Origin: an uncultured Muribaculaceae bacterium
GTDB lineage: Bacteria; Bacteroidota; Bacteroidia; Bacteroidales; Muribaculaceae
Assembly: GCA_910587185.1 (NCBI GenBank)
Contig: CAJULY010000005.1
Span: 1-64,000 of the forward strand
Direction: 5' to 3'
DNA: 64,000 nt
Part shown: positions 47,838 through 56,966 of the stretch, piece by piece
Layout of the letters: each line of letters begins with the position of its first letter
Position numbering within the stretch: the stretch's first letter is position 1
The notes under the pieces: generated by a model
Database searches by the model: none
The model's input: only the letters and a program-made list of their open reading frames with translations
What the model was told of the DNA's origin: nothing
Made by a program: the position numbers and the translations under genes

Positions 47838-48437
47838 TCAGTCGCGCGATTTGACGCCGAGGTATCCGCCGTGGTGGCGAAGGGCATAATCGGCGCGTGT
47901 AAATCCGGTCGCACGCATGACGTTGACTACAAGGATGTCTCCGATGACGGTCATCATTGTGGTGGAAGTGGTGGGTGTGAGTCCGAGGGGGCATACCTCG
48001 GGAGCTCCGCCGGTCAGCAGAGTGGCGTTGGCGACATTTGCAAGGGGGCTGTCGGGGTTGCCGGTGATGACAATCAGGGGAATGTCGGCGTAGAGATTTC
48101 GCGCCAGCTCCACAAGGTCGATTATCTCACGTGTGCGCCCTGAATTTGAGACAAGGAGCAACACATCGAACGGCTGAAGGACCCCGAGGTCGCCGTGCTG
48201 TGCTTCGGAGGGATGCAGATTGATTGCCGGAATGCCGGTGGAGGAAAAGGTTGTCGCTATGTTGAGTGCGATCTGGCCCGCTTTACCCATTCCGGAAGTC
48301 ACGAGTTTGCCACCCTTGCGGTGCACGTGCTCAACGATAAGTTCAACGGCCCGGTCGTAGTCGGGCCTGTAGGGAATTTCTGCAATGGCCTTGCTTTCAG
48401 CTGCAAGAATTTCCTGCATTGATTCGGATATGCTCAT
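47838..48437 (-). CDS. SIS-domain sugar-phosphate isomerase (KdsD/KpsF-like, no CBS domains)
   Basis: A 199-residue protein made of one SIS domain. The pattern SGMGKAGQIALNIATTF, NLHPSEAQHGDLG and LLVSNSGRTREII matches arabinose-5-phosphate isomerases, but the CBS pair found in KdsD is absent. Arabinose-5-phosphate or a related phosphosugar is a likely substrate. An upstream ATG (48461) would lie inside or before the promoter, so 48437 is chosen. First gene of the SIS-PfkB-helical-ribH run. Confidence 0.82.
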   Translation of the reverse strand: MSISESMQEILAAESKAIAEIPYRPDYDRAVELIVEHVHRKGGKLVTSGMGKAGQIALNIATTFSSTGIPAINLHPSEAQHGDLGVLQPFDVLLLVSNSGRTREIIDLVELARNLYADIPLIVITGNPDSPLANVANATLLTGGAPEVCPLGLTPTTSTTMMTVIGDILVVNVMRATGFTRADYALRHHGGYLGVKSRD

Positions 48438-48463
48438 CTTTGTCTTGTTTATTGTAAACATGG

Positions 48464-48495
48464 CAAAATTACAAAATTATCACCTATAAAACAAA
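48464..48495 (-). promoter_or_regulatory. Promoter of the SIS-ribH run
   Basis: On the minus strand TTTG (48492-48495) and TAATTTTG (48464-48471) are 20 bases apart. A second TAATTTTG is at 48472-48479. The SIS ATG lies 26 bases beyond the proximal element. Confidence 0.65.
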
Positions 48496-48499
48496 AATT

Positions 48500-49060
48500 A
48501 GACGTTATAGAGAAAGCGCGGGAGATAAAAGGTTGTGTTACAATTATATGACAAGTGGCCGATTAGTCTTTTTTTAGAAAAAAACTATGAAAACGGTATT
48601 TGAAAAGTCAATTCAAAATATTAATTTTGCGTTGAATATAGAAACAACGGCATTTATCCCAAAATGCCTGAGCAGACACCATCAACTGACATCCGGTGAA
48701 ACGTTTTCCTTTAATCGCAACATCCTGTCAGGGTCTTCAAAAGGAAACACTCCGCCAATAATCCGGATGGCTGGCAATAAGAAGTTTGTCAGTCCTTGAT
48801 CGGTTGTCACAGGCCGGAGAATGCACGTGGTTCAAAGACATAAACGCCTACAACGCCATAAGTGCCGCGGCATTGATGATCTCGGGAGGAGTTAATGAAG
48901 TGTATATAGATTTCATCGGTCGCGGCACTTTATAGTGTTGTCTCCGCATGAATGCCGGAATAGCCTAAGATTTTTGTTAAATGTTGACACCGCGCGAAAG
49001 CAACTGCGGGGAGCCGGAAATATCCTCCACGGTCTGTTGCCCTGTCATGGGTGATTTATT
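48500..49060. other. Decayed intergenic region
   Basis: No intact gene is supported. A 70-residue frame at 48587-48799 has no recognisable features. Frame fragments that look like old coding sequence lie on both strands (48762-48935 plus; a short minus-strand frame near 48980-49050). No repeat or RNA gene was recognised. Confidence 0.5.
48762..48935 (+). pseudogene. Possible coding remnant
   Basis: A frame without start codon, opened at 48762 by a stop just upstream, encodes about 57 residues ending INAYNAISAAALMISGGVNE and then VYIDFIGRGTL before a TAG. Composition is protein-like and clearly unlike the surrounding AT-rich sequence. I do not recognise the family. Probably the 3' end of a lost gene. 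Confidence 0.35.
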
Positions 49061-49067
49061 AAATATA

Positions 49068-49099
49068 TTTGCTAATACGGGCTAAAAATCTTATATTTG
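49068..49099 (+). promoter_or_regulatory. Promoter of the sulfatase
   Basis: TTTG at 49068-49071 and TATATTTG at 49092-49099 are 20 bases apart. The leader before the ATG at 49179 would be about 75 bases. Confidence 0.65.
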
Positions 49100-49178
49100 C
49101 GAAGTAAACACAATGCTGACAAGCGTTTCTACAACCAATCGTTAAACAACCTCTAACATTTTAATACTCCGGAATTCC

Positions 49179-50783
49179 ATGAATGGAAATTTAAAGAACC
49201 TTATTCTTCCCGTGACGGCCATTGTGGCAGGCGGCTCTGTTTTTACGGCAAAGGCCGATGTTTCAAAGGCTAAAACAACCGATGGCCGCAAACCGCTCAA
49301 TATCGTCTATATAATGACTGACGACCATACGGCTCAGGCTATGAGCTGTTATGACAAACGCTATACCGTAACCCCCAATCTCGACCGCATCGCCGCAGAG
49401 GGAGTGCGTTTTACCAACAGTTTCGTCGCAAATTCGCTGAGCGGTCCCAGCCGCGCATGCATGCTGACGGGGAAACACAGCCATAAGAACGGCTTCACCG
49501 ACAACACGACATGCGTTTTCGACGCTTCGCAGCCTACTTTCCCGCGCTATATGCAGAATGCCGGATATCAGACGGCCCTCTTCGGCAAGTGGCATCTCGA
49601 AAGTCTGCCTCAGGGCTTCGACCGTTGGGAGATAGTTCCGGGCCAGGGTGATTATTATAATCCCCGTTTCATAAAGATGACGGGGGACACGGTAGTGGAG
49701 GAGGGATACCTCACACATCTGATCACAGACCACAGTCTCAACTGGCTGGAAAACGAGCGCGACAAGAGCAAGCCTTTCTGTCTGCTCATACATCATAAGG
49801 CTATCCATCGCAACTGGATGGCCGACACCGCCGATCTCCGCCTCTTCGAAGACAAGACTTTCCCGCTGCCCGACAATTTCTATGACACCTACGAGGGCCG
49901 CGATGCCGCCGCGCAGCAGGAAATGAGCATAGGAAGCGCTCACGACATGGATATCATCTACGACCTCAAGATGTATAATCCCGAGCTAGAGACGCGTCTG
50001 AAAGCCCAGTATGAGGATTTCGTCGGACGTATGAATCCTGAGCAGAAGGCAAAATGGGACGCTTTCTACAATCCTATAATCAAGAAATTCTATAAGGACA
50101 AACTTACCGGTAAAGAGCTTGCCGAATGGAAGTTCCAGCGCTATATGCGTGACTATCTCAAAGTTGTCAAGAGCCTTGACGACAACGTAGGGCGTGTGCT
50201 CGACTATCTTGAGAAAAACGATCTGCTTGACAACACGCTCGTGGTCTATACGTCGGATCAGGGATTCTATATGGGCGAACACGGATGGTTTGACAAGCGG
50301 TTCATGTATGAGGAATCTTTCAGGACTCCTCTGGTGATGCGTCTCCCCAAAGGCTACGATCGCCGCGGTGATATAACCGAGATGGTCCAGAACATCGATT
50401 ATGCCCCGACATTCCTCGAGATCGCCGGAGTCGAGAAGCCGGCCGACATCCAGGGCATATCGCTCATGCCGCTCCTTCGTGGCGAACATCCGGCTGACTG
50501 GCGTCCGGTGCTCTACTATCATTTCTACGAGTATCCCGCTGAACACATGGTTAAGCGTCACTACGGAGTGCGCGACAACCGCTATAAGCTCATTCACTTC
50601 TACAACGACATAGACCGGTGGGAGCTCTTCGATCTGGAAAAAGACCCGACAGAGATGCATAACATTTACGGTCAGCCCGGAACCGAGGAAATCACACGTT
50701 CGATGATGCTTAAGCTCAAGAAGGCTCAGGAAGATTACGACGACCCCATACGCTATGCTTATCCAATAAAAGTATCGGAGTAA
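49179..50783 (+). CDS. Secreted sulfatase, serine-type formylglycine site
   Basis: A 534-residue sulfatase with a signal peptide (about residues 1-27, cleavage near AKA). Metal-site residues: MTDDHTAQAMSCY near 46. The modification motif is SGPSRACMLTG (near residue 88), where Ser rather than Cys is oxidised to formylglycine, needing an anaerobic maturase (anSME). FGKWHLE near 130 and VVYTSDQGFYMGEHGW near 355 complete the active site. It would remove sulfate from host glycans such as mucin or glycosaminoglycans in the periplasm. No maturase or SusCD is adjacent; the substrate cannot be read. Confidence 0.9.
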   Translation: MNGNLKNLILPVTAIVAGGSVFTAKADVSKAKTTDGRKPLNIVYIMTDDHTAQAMSCYDKRYTVTPNLDRIAAEGVRFTNSFVANSLSGPSRACMLTGKHSHKNGFTDNTTCVFDASQPTFPRYMQNAGYQTALFGKWHLESLPQGFDRWEIVPGQGDYYNPRFIKMTGDTVVEEGYLTHLITDHSLNWLENERDKSKPFCLLIHHKAIHRNWMADTADLRLFEDKTFPLPDNFYDTYEGRDAAAQQEMSIGSAHDMDIIYDLKMYNPELETRLKAQYEDFVGRMNPEQKAKWDAFYNPIIKKFYKDKLTGKELAEWKFQRYMRDYLKVVKSLDDNVGRVLDYLEKNDLLDNTLVVYTSDQGFYMGEHGWFDKRFMYEESFRTPLVMRLPKGYDRRGDITEMVQNIDYAPTFLEIAGVEKPADIQGISLMPLLRGEHPADWRPVLYYHFYEYPAEHMVKRHYGVRDNRYKLIHFYNDIDRWELFDLEKDPTEMHNIYGQPGTEEITRSMMLKLKKAQEDYDDPIRYAYPIKVSE

Positions 50784-50963
50784 ATCCGAGGCCTACGGCT
50801 TTCCCTGCAGGGCCGGCTGCCGAAACCGCCAAACTCTCTCCTTCTCTTTTTCGTCTGCTCCTCACCGTTCCGACCGACACACTATGCAGGGACGTTTACA
50901 GGGACCAATGTGAGCTGAGAAGCAGCGTAAATACAGATAAACTAACCATTATACAGAGATAAG

Positions 50964-51719
50964 ATGTTCTTGATAAAAATACCAGAAGCGGACTCCACAA
51001 ACCGACAGATACTGGAGTTCGCCGCCGAGCGGGAAGCACCTTTCGCCCTTATGGCTTACAGCCAGACAGCAGGCCGGGGCCAGAGAGGTAACAAATGGGA
51101 GGCCGAACCGGGGAGAAACATAACTCTCTCAGTGCTTTTTCATCCGCGTACTGTAAAAGCGTCGGAGCAGTTCATAATCTCTCAGGCTGTCTCGGTTGCG
51201 ATAGCCGAGACCTTGCGTCATTACATGCCGCAGTATTCGTCGTCGGTGGCCATCAAATGGCCTAACGACATATATGTGGGCAACAGCAAGATCTGCGGAA
51301 TACTGATTGAAAACGTGATCAACGGCACCGAGATCGTCAGGTCGATAGCCGGAATAGGCCTTAATGTCAATCAGAGCGTCTTTCTTAGTGACGCTCCCAA
51401 TCCGGTGTCCATGCGTCAGCTCATGGGCAAGGAGTATGATATCGATGTGCTGGCGCAGTATCTGTGTAACGTGATAGAACGTTTCGCAAAGGCATTCTTC
51501 GTTCCCAATCATTATCCGCGGCTTCGCGGACGATATTTTTCCATGCTTTGGCGCGCACAGGGATATCATTCATATTTGGATACTGCCTCAGGCGAAAAGT
51601 TCCAGGGCATGATATCGAACATAGACGCTTCGGGATACATCACGCTGACCGACGACAACGGTCGTCAGCGGCGTTATGCCTTCAAGGAGGTAGAGGCTAT
51701 CAATATCGACGAGCCGTAA
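50964..51719 (+). CDS. birA: Biotin--[acetyl-CoA-carboxylase] ligase
   Basis: A 251-residue biotin protein ligase without the N-terminal repressor helix-turn-helix (class I). Seen: DSTNRQILEFAAE near residue 9, SQTAGRGQRGNKWEAEPGRN near 30 (biotinyl-AMP loop), IKWPNDIYVGNSKICGILIE near 94 and GIGLNVNQ near 130. The short C-terminal SH3-like domain is present. It converges on asnA with a 14-base gap. Confidence 0.94.
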   Translation: MFLIKIPEADSTNRQILEFAAEREAPFALMAYSQTAGRGQRGNKWEAEPGRNITLSVLFHPRTVKASEQFIISQAVSVAIAETLRHYMPQYSSSVAIKWPNDIYVGNSKICGILIENVINGTEIVRSIAGIGLNVNQSVFLSDAPNPVSMRQLMGKEYDIDVLAQYLCNVIERFAKAFFVPNHYPRLRGRYFSMLWRAQGYHSYLDTASGEKFQGMISNIDASGYITLTDDNGRQRRYAFKEVEAINIDEP

Positions 51720-51733
51720 GGAGGCTGCGGGTG

Positions 51734-52768
51734 TCAGAGCAGCATGATGCCGGCTTCCTCACACTGACGCCGTTGTTCTTCGGGCCAGATGGAGGCCTGC
51801 ACCTCTCCGACGTGGGCTTTCTGCAGCAGGAACATGCACAGTCGGCTTTGTCCAATGCCTCCGCCTATCGACGGGGGGAGTTCGCCGCACAGAAGCCGCG
51901 AGTGGAAAAGAAGTTCGGCGCGGTCGCTGCACCCGGTGGCTGCGAGCTGCCGGTCGAGTGATTCGGGGCTGACGCGGATGCCCATGGAGGAGAGCTCTAC
52001 CGCCAGTCCTAAAATATTGTCCCAGACGAGAATGTCGCCGTTGAGCCCGCGGAAGCCGTCGGAGTTCAGGCTGCTCCAGTCGTCATAGTCGGGAGCGCGT
52101 CCGTCGTGGGGTTCGCCGTTGCTCAGAGGGGCGCCTATGCCGATGAGGAAGACGGCTCCGCACTCGCGTGTAGCCGCGTTTTCGCGTTCTTTTGGCGACA
52201 GGTCGGGATAGCGTTGCAGAAGTTCTTCGGAGTGGATGAAAGTAATCTCGTCAGGCAGACGCGGCGTGATGTGCGGAAAGTGCTCATAAACTATCTGCTC
52301 GGTGCGGCGGATGGCGTCGTAAATCTTCTCTACCGTCGCTTTAAGATAGTCGAGGTTGCGGTCAGTGTCGGCGATTGTCTGCTCCCAGTCCCATTGATCG
52401 ACATAGATGGAATGGAGATTGTCAAGCTCTTCGTCAGCGCGGATGGCGTTCATGTCGGTATATAGACCGTATCCGGGCGCTATGTCGTAGGCTTCGAGTT
52501 TCACGCGCTTCCATTTGGCAAGCGAATGCACCACTTCAGCGCGGGCATCGCCGAGAGCCGCAATGGGGAAATTCACTGCTCTCTCATAGCCGTTCAGATC
52601 ATCGTTGAGGCCTGTGCCTGAGAGAACGAAAAGCGGCGCAGTCACGCGGCGCAGTCCTAAAGCTTTGGCAAGAAGCTGCTGGAAGTTGTCTTTGACAAGC
52701 TTTATGGCCACTTCCGTTGTCTCCGGAAGAAGTTTCTGCTTGTATCGGGGAGGAATGATAAGTGACAT
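51734..52768 (-). CDS. asnA: Aspartate--ammonia ligase
   Basis: A 344-residue ammonia-dependent asparagine synthetase related to class II tRNA synthetases. Seen: RVTAPLFVLSGTGLNDDLNG near residue 41 and GIRVSPESLDRQLAATGCSD near 268. The C-terminal GGGIGQSRLCMFLLQ block (near 302) is the ATP-binding motif 3. Length is normal. It is the last gene of the dnaX-led operon, 37 bases after the exonuclease/helicase gene. Confidence 0.96.
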   Translation of the reverse strand: MSLIIPPRYKQKLLPETTEVAIKLVKDNFQQLLAKALGLRRVTAPLFVLSGTGLNDDLNGYERAVNFPIAALGDARAEVVHSLAKWKRVKLEAYDIAPGYGLYTDMNAIRADEELDNLHSIYVDQWDWEQTIADTDRNLDYLKATVEKIYDAIRRTEQIVYEHFPHITPRLPDEITFIHSEELLQRYPDLSPKERENAATRECGAVFLIGIGAPLSNGEPHDGRAPDYDDWSSLNSDGFRGLNGDILVWDNILGLAVELSSMGIRVSPESLDRQLAATGCSDRAELLFHSRLLCGELPPSIGGGIGQSRLCMFLLQKAHVGEVQASIWPEEQRRQCEEAGIMLL

Positions 52769-52805
52769 GGCGGTTGGAGTTGAGGGTTAAGTATATGAAG
52801 TGATT

Positions 52806-55800
52806 TTATTTTACCTGTATTATTCTGTGGTCAGGAACATACCAGATGAATCCGCGCACTCCGGAGTGGCCCATATTCCTGAAGCACTCGGCATATCTCG
52901 CCACCTGTCTGTGGTGGCTTCGTTTTTCCTGGCCGAATTTGTAGTCTATGATGTCAATATGCCCGTCGGCAGTCCAGACTACGCGGTCGGGCCTGAGGGT
53001 TTCGGCTGGTGGCAGCATGAGGGGTCTTTCGGTGACCGCCTTACGGAATCCGGAGAACCACGGGGCTATTTCCGGGCGCTTCAGCTCGTCCGCGAGGAAC
53101 TCTTCGATTTCCCCGCTCTCAGCCTCGGGAAGGATCAGGGCGTGGACGCAGGAGGCTACCGCATGGCTCAGTCCGTCGGCCTCATGAACCCGGGAAAGAA
53201 CCTCGTGGAGGATTATGCCGCGGTCACGCGGACGCGAGAAATCAGGCAGATCATCGATGCGGGTGTTCGCCCATAGGTCATTTCGGTCAGCCGTGGAATA
53301 TGCGGGCATGAAGAATAATCCCGCGGGGTCGAGTGCAGTGGTCCTTTTTGTTTCGCCCGTTCCGGCCATTGTCGGCTCTCCGAAAACGTATGTCTCCGAA
53401 TCGTCCGTTTCATTGACGCGTTCCGCGCGCTGCATCAGAGGCAGCTCCGGTATAAAGCCGGAAAGAAGCATTCCCACCGGGATACACTCGCTGTTTCGGG
53501 TGGTGTTGTAGTATGTGATGCAGAGTTCGTCGGAAGCGCGGGTCAATGCCACGTAAAGCACATTGAGTTCGTCGAGCAGCTGTTCACGGCATCGTCTGTC
53601 ATATTGCGGCGCAAACGCGGTGCGTTTCAGTGAGCGGGATGGTTTGATGGAGAGGAGGGGGGGAATCACATCGGTGTCTATGAGCGGGACAGGGGCCCGC
53701 TCGAACCATTCGCTGTCGCCGAAACTTATCATTTCCCTTGAAAGAAGCGGCACATGAACGCAGCGGAATTCAAGGCCCTTGGATTTGTGGATCGTCATGA
53801 CGCGGATGGCGTTCTCGTCGTCGGGGGCGCTGACGGTGACCGATGACCCTTTGGTTTCCCACCAGGAGAGGAATGATTGCAGATCGGTGTTACCTGACGA
53901 GCAGAAATCAAGCACGGTGTCCTGAAAGGCGGAGAGGAACATGTTTTCAGATTCAAGCTCCTCAGCCGTGAACATGCGCGAGATTATGCGTTCGACAAGC
54001 GAGGGCAGACTGAAGCATGCCATGTCGCCGACATCTTCCCTTATGTCGAAAGTGTCGTCGCCGTTGACAGCTTGTTCGAGAGCCTCGGCAGGTGCGAGGC
54101 CCCGGCTTCGCCGGTACTCGTAGCGGTTTATCATTCGTTTTATCTCGGCGAGCCGTCTTCTTTTTCCGGCCTCGCTCCCGTCACCGGTCGCCTCAGGCTC
54201 GTCGAGGCTTCGCAGATAATTGAGCACGCTTATGATCAGTCTGACGGACGGAGCCGAGGCAAGAGACATGGCATCGTCGGAAACGACACGCAATCCTTTG
54301 AAGTCAGGGTCGGCCCCTATAAGCCCCGAGAGGCGCCCGATGACTTCCGCCCCGTCACTGCGCGATCTGACAAGCACCGCAATCTCGTTGCCGCGATAGC
54401 CTGACCGCAGTTGCCTCTTTATCTCGCTGACCATTCCGTCAAGGGCAAGTTCAGCAAAATCCTCCTTGTTCTCGGTAGTTATCTGGCGCGCGAGAACATA
54501 ACCCTTGTGCCCGGAATGTTTTGGCGCTACCTGCTGGCAGACATTGGAATATACCTCGCCGAGATCGAGTTTCTGCGCGAGCGTTCTGAAAAGCGAGTTG
54601 TTGAAGGTCACGACGTGGAATGAGCTGCGCCAGTTGGTGTTCTCTTCTTCCATGTTGCCTTTTACGGTCGCTTTCTCCCCGAACTCGCCGATGACCTGAT
54701 ACTGGAGGAGGGTGGGATCGGACGAGCGGAAACGGTAGATGCACTGCTTCTCGTCGCCTATTATAAGGCTGTCGGAGTCGGTGGACTGCCCCTGGTCAAC
54801 GAGAGGTTTCATTATCTCCCACTGCATGCGGGAGGTGTCCTGGAATTCGTCGATGAGAAAATGATTGAGCCAGACACCGAGACGCTCGAAGACGAAGGGG
54901 GTATCCCCTTCGCCGATTATTTCTTTCAGGATGGAGTTGGTGTCGGAAAGCAGGAATGAGTTGTTCTCCGCGCGGAATGAGTCGATATGGCGATATATGG
55001 CCCGGAGCATCCCGAGTGTGTAGAGCTGTCGGGAAAGAGAGAGCCACAGGGGTCGGTACACGCGGCCCTCCTTAAGCAGAGAGAAGGCCCGGGCTATGTC
55101 AAGGTCAAGCCTGTCGTCGGGATTGTCCGCGAGATGTTTCTTAAGGGCTGCATTGTAGGCCGAGGAGCTGTCGCCGAGAACCGAGTCGAGGGTTTTACCC
55201 TCGCTCTTGGCCGTGTCATAGCCGTTGATGGCGCCGTTTTCGAGAAGTTTAGTCACGGTGGCGCTCACTTTGAGTTTTCCTCCGTTATAGCCGCGCGATT
55301 CAATGGTGGCCAACGCTTCTCGACACGCTTTCGATGTCATAGCCTTATGGCGCTCGGGTGCGGCGGCAAGCTGCGACCGGAATTTTTCGATGAGTGCGGG
55401 GGACGACAGATAGTCCATCATATCATCGTAACGCCGCTTGAATTCCTCCGTATCGGTGCGGCGCACGAAGTCGAGAAGTTGGGAAAAAGCTCCGCTGCGT
55501 CGGTTGAACAGGGCCACTCCGTGGCCCTCTTTTAATTCGTTGAGAAGAAATTCCGTGAGCCAGTCGATCATCCGTGCGTTCTCCGGCGATTCTCTTTCCT
55601 CTTTCAGGGAGTCGAAGAGGCTTTTTACCCCCGCTTCCATCGCCCTGTCGTTTTCGAGATCGACCTCATAGTTGCCGGTGAGTTCCGCTTCGCGCGCGAA
55701 TGTGCGGAGGATTACCTGGAAGAAAGAATCGATCGTGCTGACCTGAAAGAAGTTGAAGTCGAAGAGCAGATGGAGCAGAGATGTCTTCGCAGCTCCTTTA

Positions 55801-56099
55801 AGCGCCTCGCCGTCGCAATGGAGTTCTTCCATCAGACGGTTGCGATAGGGGCTTTTCCCCGTCCATCCCGGCTCCACTTCACCCAGCACGGCAAGCTCGT
55901 GGATTATGCGGCGCTTCATCTCATCCGTCGCCTTGTTGGTGAAGGTCACGGCGAGGATAGAGCGGTGGACGGCGCCCGGACTTTTACGCAGGGTGTAGCG
56001 CCCGCGTTCATCCTTGTGGCCGAGGAGGAGCTTTATGTAATTGTAGGTCAGAGTGAAAGTCTTGCCTGAACCGGCAGAAGCCTTGTAGATGGTCAGCAT
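52806..56099 (-). CDS. UvrD-type helicase with RecB/AddA-like nuclease domain
   Basis: A 1097-residue protein. Walker A ASAGSGKTFTLT is at residues 6-17, Walker B is in FLIDEFQDTSRMQW near 400, the motif near 775 reads VMTIHKSKGLEF, and the C-terminal PD-(D/E)XK nuclease is marked by DIIDYKFG near 1060. This is the layout of AddA/RecB, which process double-strand breaks for recombination. An AddB partner is not in the window. The start MLTIYKASAGSG is right at the Walker A site, and the frame upstream runs into the SUI1 gene, so 56099 is chosen. Confidence 0.9.
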   Translation of the reverse strand: MLTIYKASAGSGKTFTLTYNYIKLLLGHKDERGRYTLRKSPGAVHRSILAVTFTNKATDEMKRRIIHELAVLGEVEPGWTGKSPYRNRLMEELHCDGEALKGAAKTSLLHLLFDFNFFQVSTIDSFFQVILRTFAREAELTGNYEVDLENDRAMEAGVKSLFDSLKEERESPENARMIDWLTEFLLNELKEGHGVALFNRRSGAFSQLLDFVRRTDTEEFKRRYDDMMDYLSSPALIEKFRSQLAAAPERHKAMTSKACREALATIESRGYNGGKLKVSATVTKLLENGAINGYDTAKSEGKTLDSVLGDSSSAYNAALKKHLADNPDDRLDLDIARAFSLLKEGRVYRPLWLSLSRQLYTLGMLRAIYRHIDSFRAENNSFLLSDTNSILKEIIGEGDTPFVFERLGVWLNHFLIDEFQDTSRMQWEIMKPLVDQGQSTDSDSLIIGDEKQCIYRFRSSDPTLLQYQVIGEFGEKATVKGNMEEENTNWRSSFHVVTFNNSLFRTLAQKLDLGEVYSNVCQQVAPKHSGHKGYVLARQITTENKEDFAELALDGMVSEIKRQLRSGYRGNEIAVLVRSRSDGAEVIGRLSGLIGADPDFKGLRVVSDDAMSLASAPSVRLIISVLNYLRSLDEPEATGDGSEAGKRRRLAEIKRMINRYEYRRSRGLAPAEALEQAVNGDDTFDIREDVGDMACFSLPSLVERIISRMFTAEELESENMFLSAFQDTVLDFCSSGNTDLQSFLSWWETKGSSVTVSAPDDENAIRVMTIHKSKGLEFRCVHVPLLSREMISFGDSEWFERAPVPLIDTDVIPPLLSIKPSRSLKRTAFAPQYDRRCREQLLDELNVLYVALTRASDELCITYYNTTRNSECIPVGMLLSGFIPELPLMQRAERVNETDDSETYVFGEPTMAGTGETKRTTALDPAGLFFMPAYSTADRNDLWANTRIDDLPDFSRPRDRGIILHEVLSRVHEADGLSHAVASCVHALILPEAESGEIEEFLADELKRPEIAPWFSGFRKAVTERPLMLPPAETLRPDRVVWTADGHIDIIDYKFGQEKRSHHRQVARYAECFRNMGHSGVRGFIWYVPDHRIIQVK

Positions 56100-56110
56100 G
56101 GCGCCTTCTG

Positions 56111-56449
56111 TCAGATTATACGCGCTTTGTAACCCATGGAAGTCAACAGCGCGAGGATATCCTTGCGCCTGTCGCCTTGAATCAGGATGTCGCCTCCGCG
56201 GGCCGATCCTCCGGCTCCGAGTTTTTTCTTGATTGAGGCGGCAATCTCCAGAAGGGCGTCCTCCGGAATATCCCATCCTGAGATTATGGTGGCGGTTTTT
56301 CCTCCACGACCTTTCCGTTCCATGATTATGTCCAGACGCGATTTTTGCGCGGGTGCAGTCCTCTCTTCGCCGCTGACGGGAATGTCGGGTCCTTCGGGAA
56401 GATCATGATTGGAATCGCGGAATTGCTGGAGTTGATCGAGCCAGTTCAT
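56111..56449 (-). CDS. SUI1/YciH-family translation factor
   Basis: A 112-residue protein with a C-terminal SUI1 domain (LGAGGSARGGDILIQGDRR near residue 76, ending LLTSMGYKARII), related to eukaryotic eIF1 and bacterial YciH, thought to affect start-codon choice. The N-terminal 50 residues are variable. It lies 11 bases before the AddA-like gene and 19 after a lipoprotein gene. The ATG at 56449 is chosen over a TTG at 56464. Confidence 0.88.
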   Translation of the reverse strand: MNWLDQLQQFRDSNHDLPEGPDIPVSGEERTAPAQKSRLDIIMERKGRGGKTATIISGWDIPEDALLEIAASIKKKLGAGGSARGGDILIQGDRRKDILALLTSMGYKARII

Positions 56450-56468
56450 GAGGGGGGAAAGCAAGGTG

Positions 56469-56966
56469 TCAGTGGATCGAATCGGCTATCTCCGGAAAAT
56501 GATCGTCATGGATCTCGCCGAGACTGTCGGCTTCCGGATTGTAAGGGTTGTCGAGATGTCCCACAAGTGTTTTAAGCATTGTCACGTAGGGGTAAAGGTC
56601 TGGATTGACGTCGGCATAGAAAGCGGCGGCGCTGTCGGGATTGCTTGCGAAAGCGCGCCGGTAGAGGTCGGCCGCCTGGGCGATGCTGCTTTCGCGCTCC
56701 GTGCGGTCGGCGATCTGCATATAGACTATCGAGAGCCGGGCGAGTTCCGTCGCGGAGAGATTGCTCAGATTCTCGGGGCCGATGACTTTTGTCGCAACAC
56801 TGCTGGCCGCTTCCATGTCGCCCAGCGCTACGGCCGCTTCCGCTTCTCTCAGACATTCGGCAGCCTCGTTGCGGGTCGATCTTCCGCAAGAGGCGACGAT
56901 TAAGGCCGTGGCGCAGACCAGCGTGACTATAAATATGTTTCGTATCATAATCTTAGATTTCTTCAT
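56469..56966 (-). CDS. Lipoprotein with TPR-like helices
   Basis: A 165-residue lipoprotein (lipobox IVASC). The mature part is helical and TPR-like (ECLREAEAAVALGDMEAASS, then AADLYRRAFASNPDSAAAFY). An ATG at 56948, giving MIRNIFIVTLVCATALIVASC-type signal (cut here to its start), is an equally good start that avoids the 14-base overlap with the preceding gene. Function unknown; it is part of the dnaX-asnA operon. Confidence 0.7.
   Translation of the reverse strand: MKKSKIMIRNIFIVTLVCATALIVASCGRSTRNEAAECLREAEAAVALGDMEAASSVATKVIGPENLSNLSATELARLSIVYMQIADRTERESSIAQAADLYRRAFASNPDSAAAFYADVNPDLYPYVTMLKTLVGHLDNPYNPEADSLGEIHDDHFPEIADSIH

Noticed and set aside
48587..48799. 70-residue open frame before the sulfatase
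   Set aside because: No family feature, low-complexity composition, and no promoter; probably chance.
48940..49060. Riboswitch or structured leader for the sulfatase
   Set aside because: Short pairings are present but match no riboswitch class I can recognise, and the promoter lies downstream of them.
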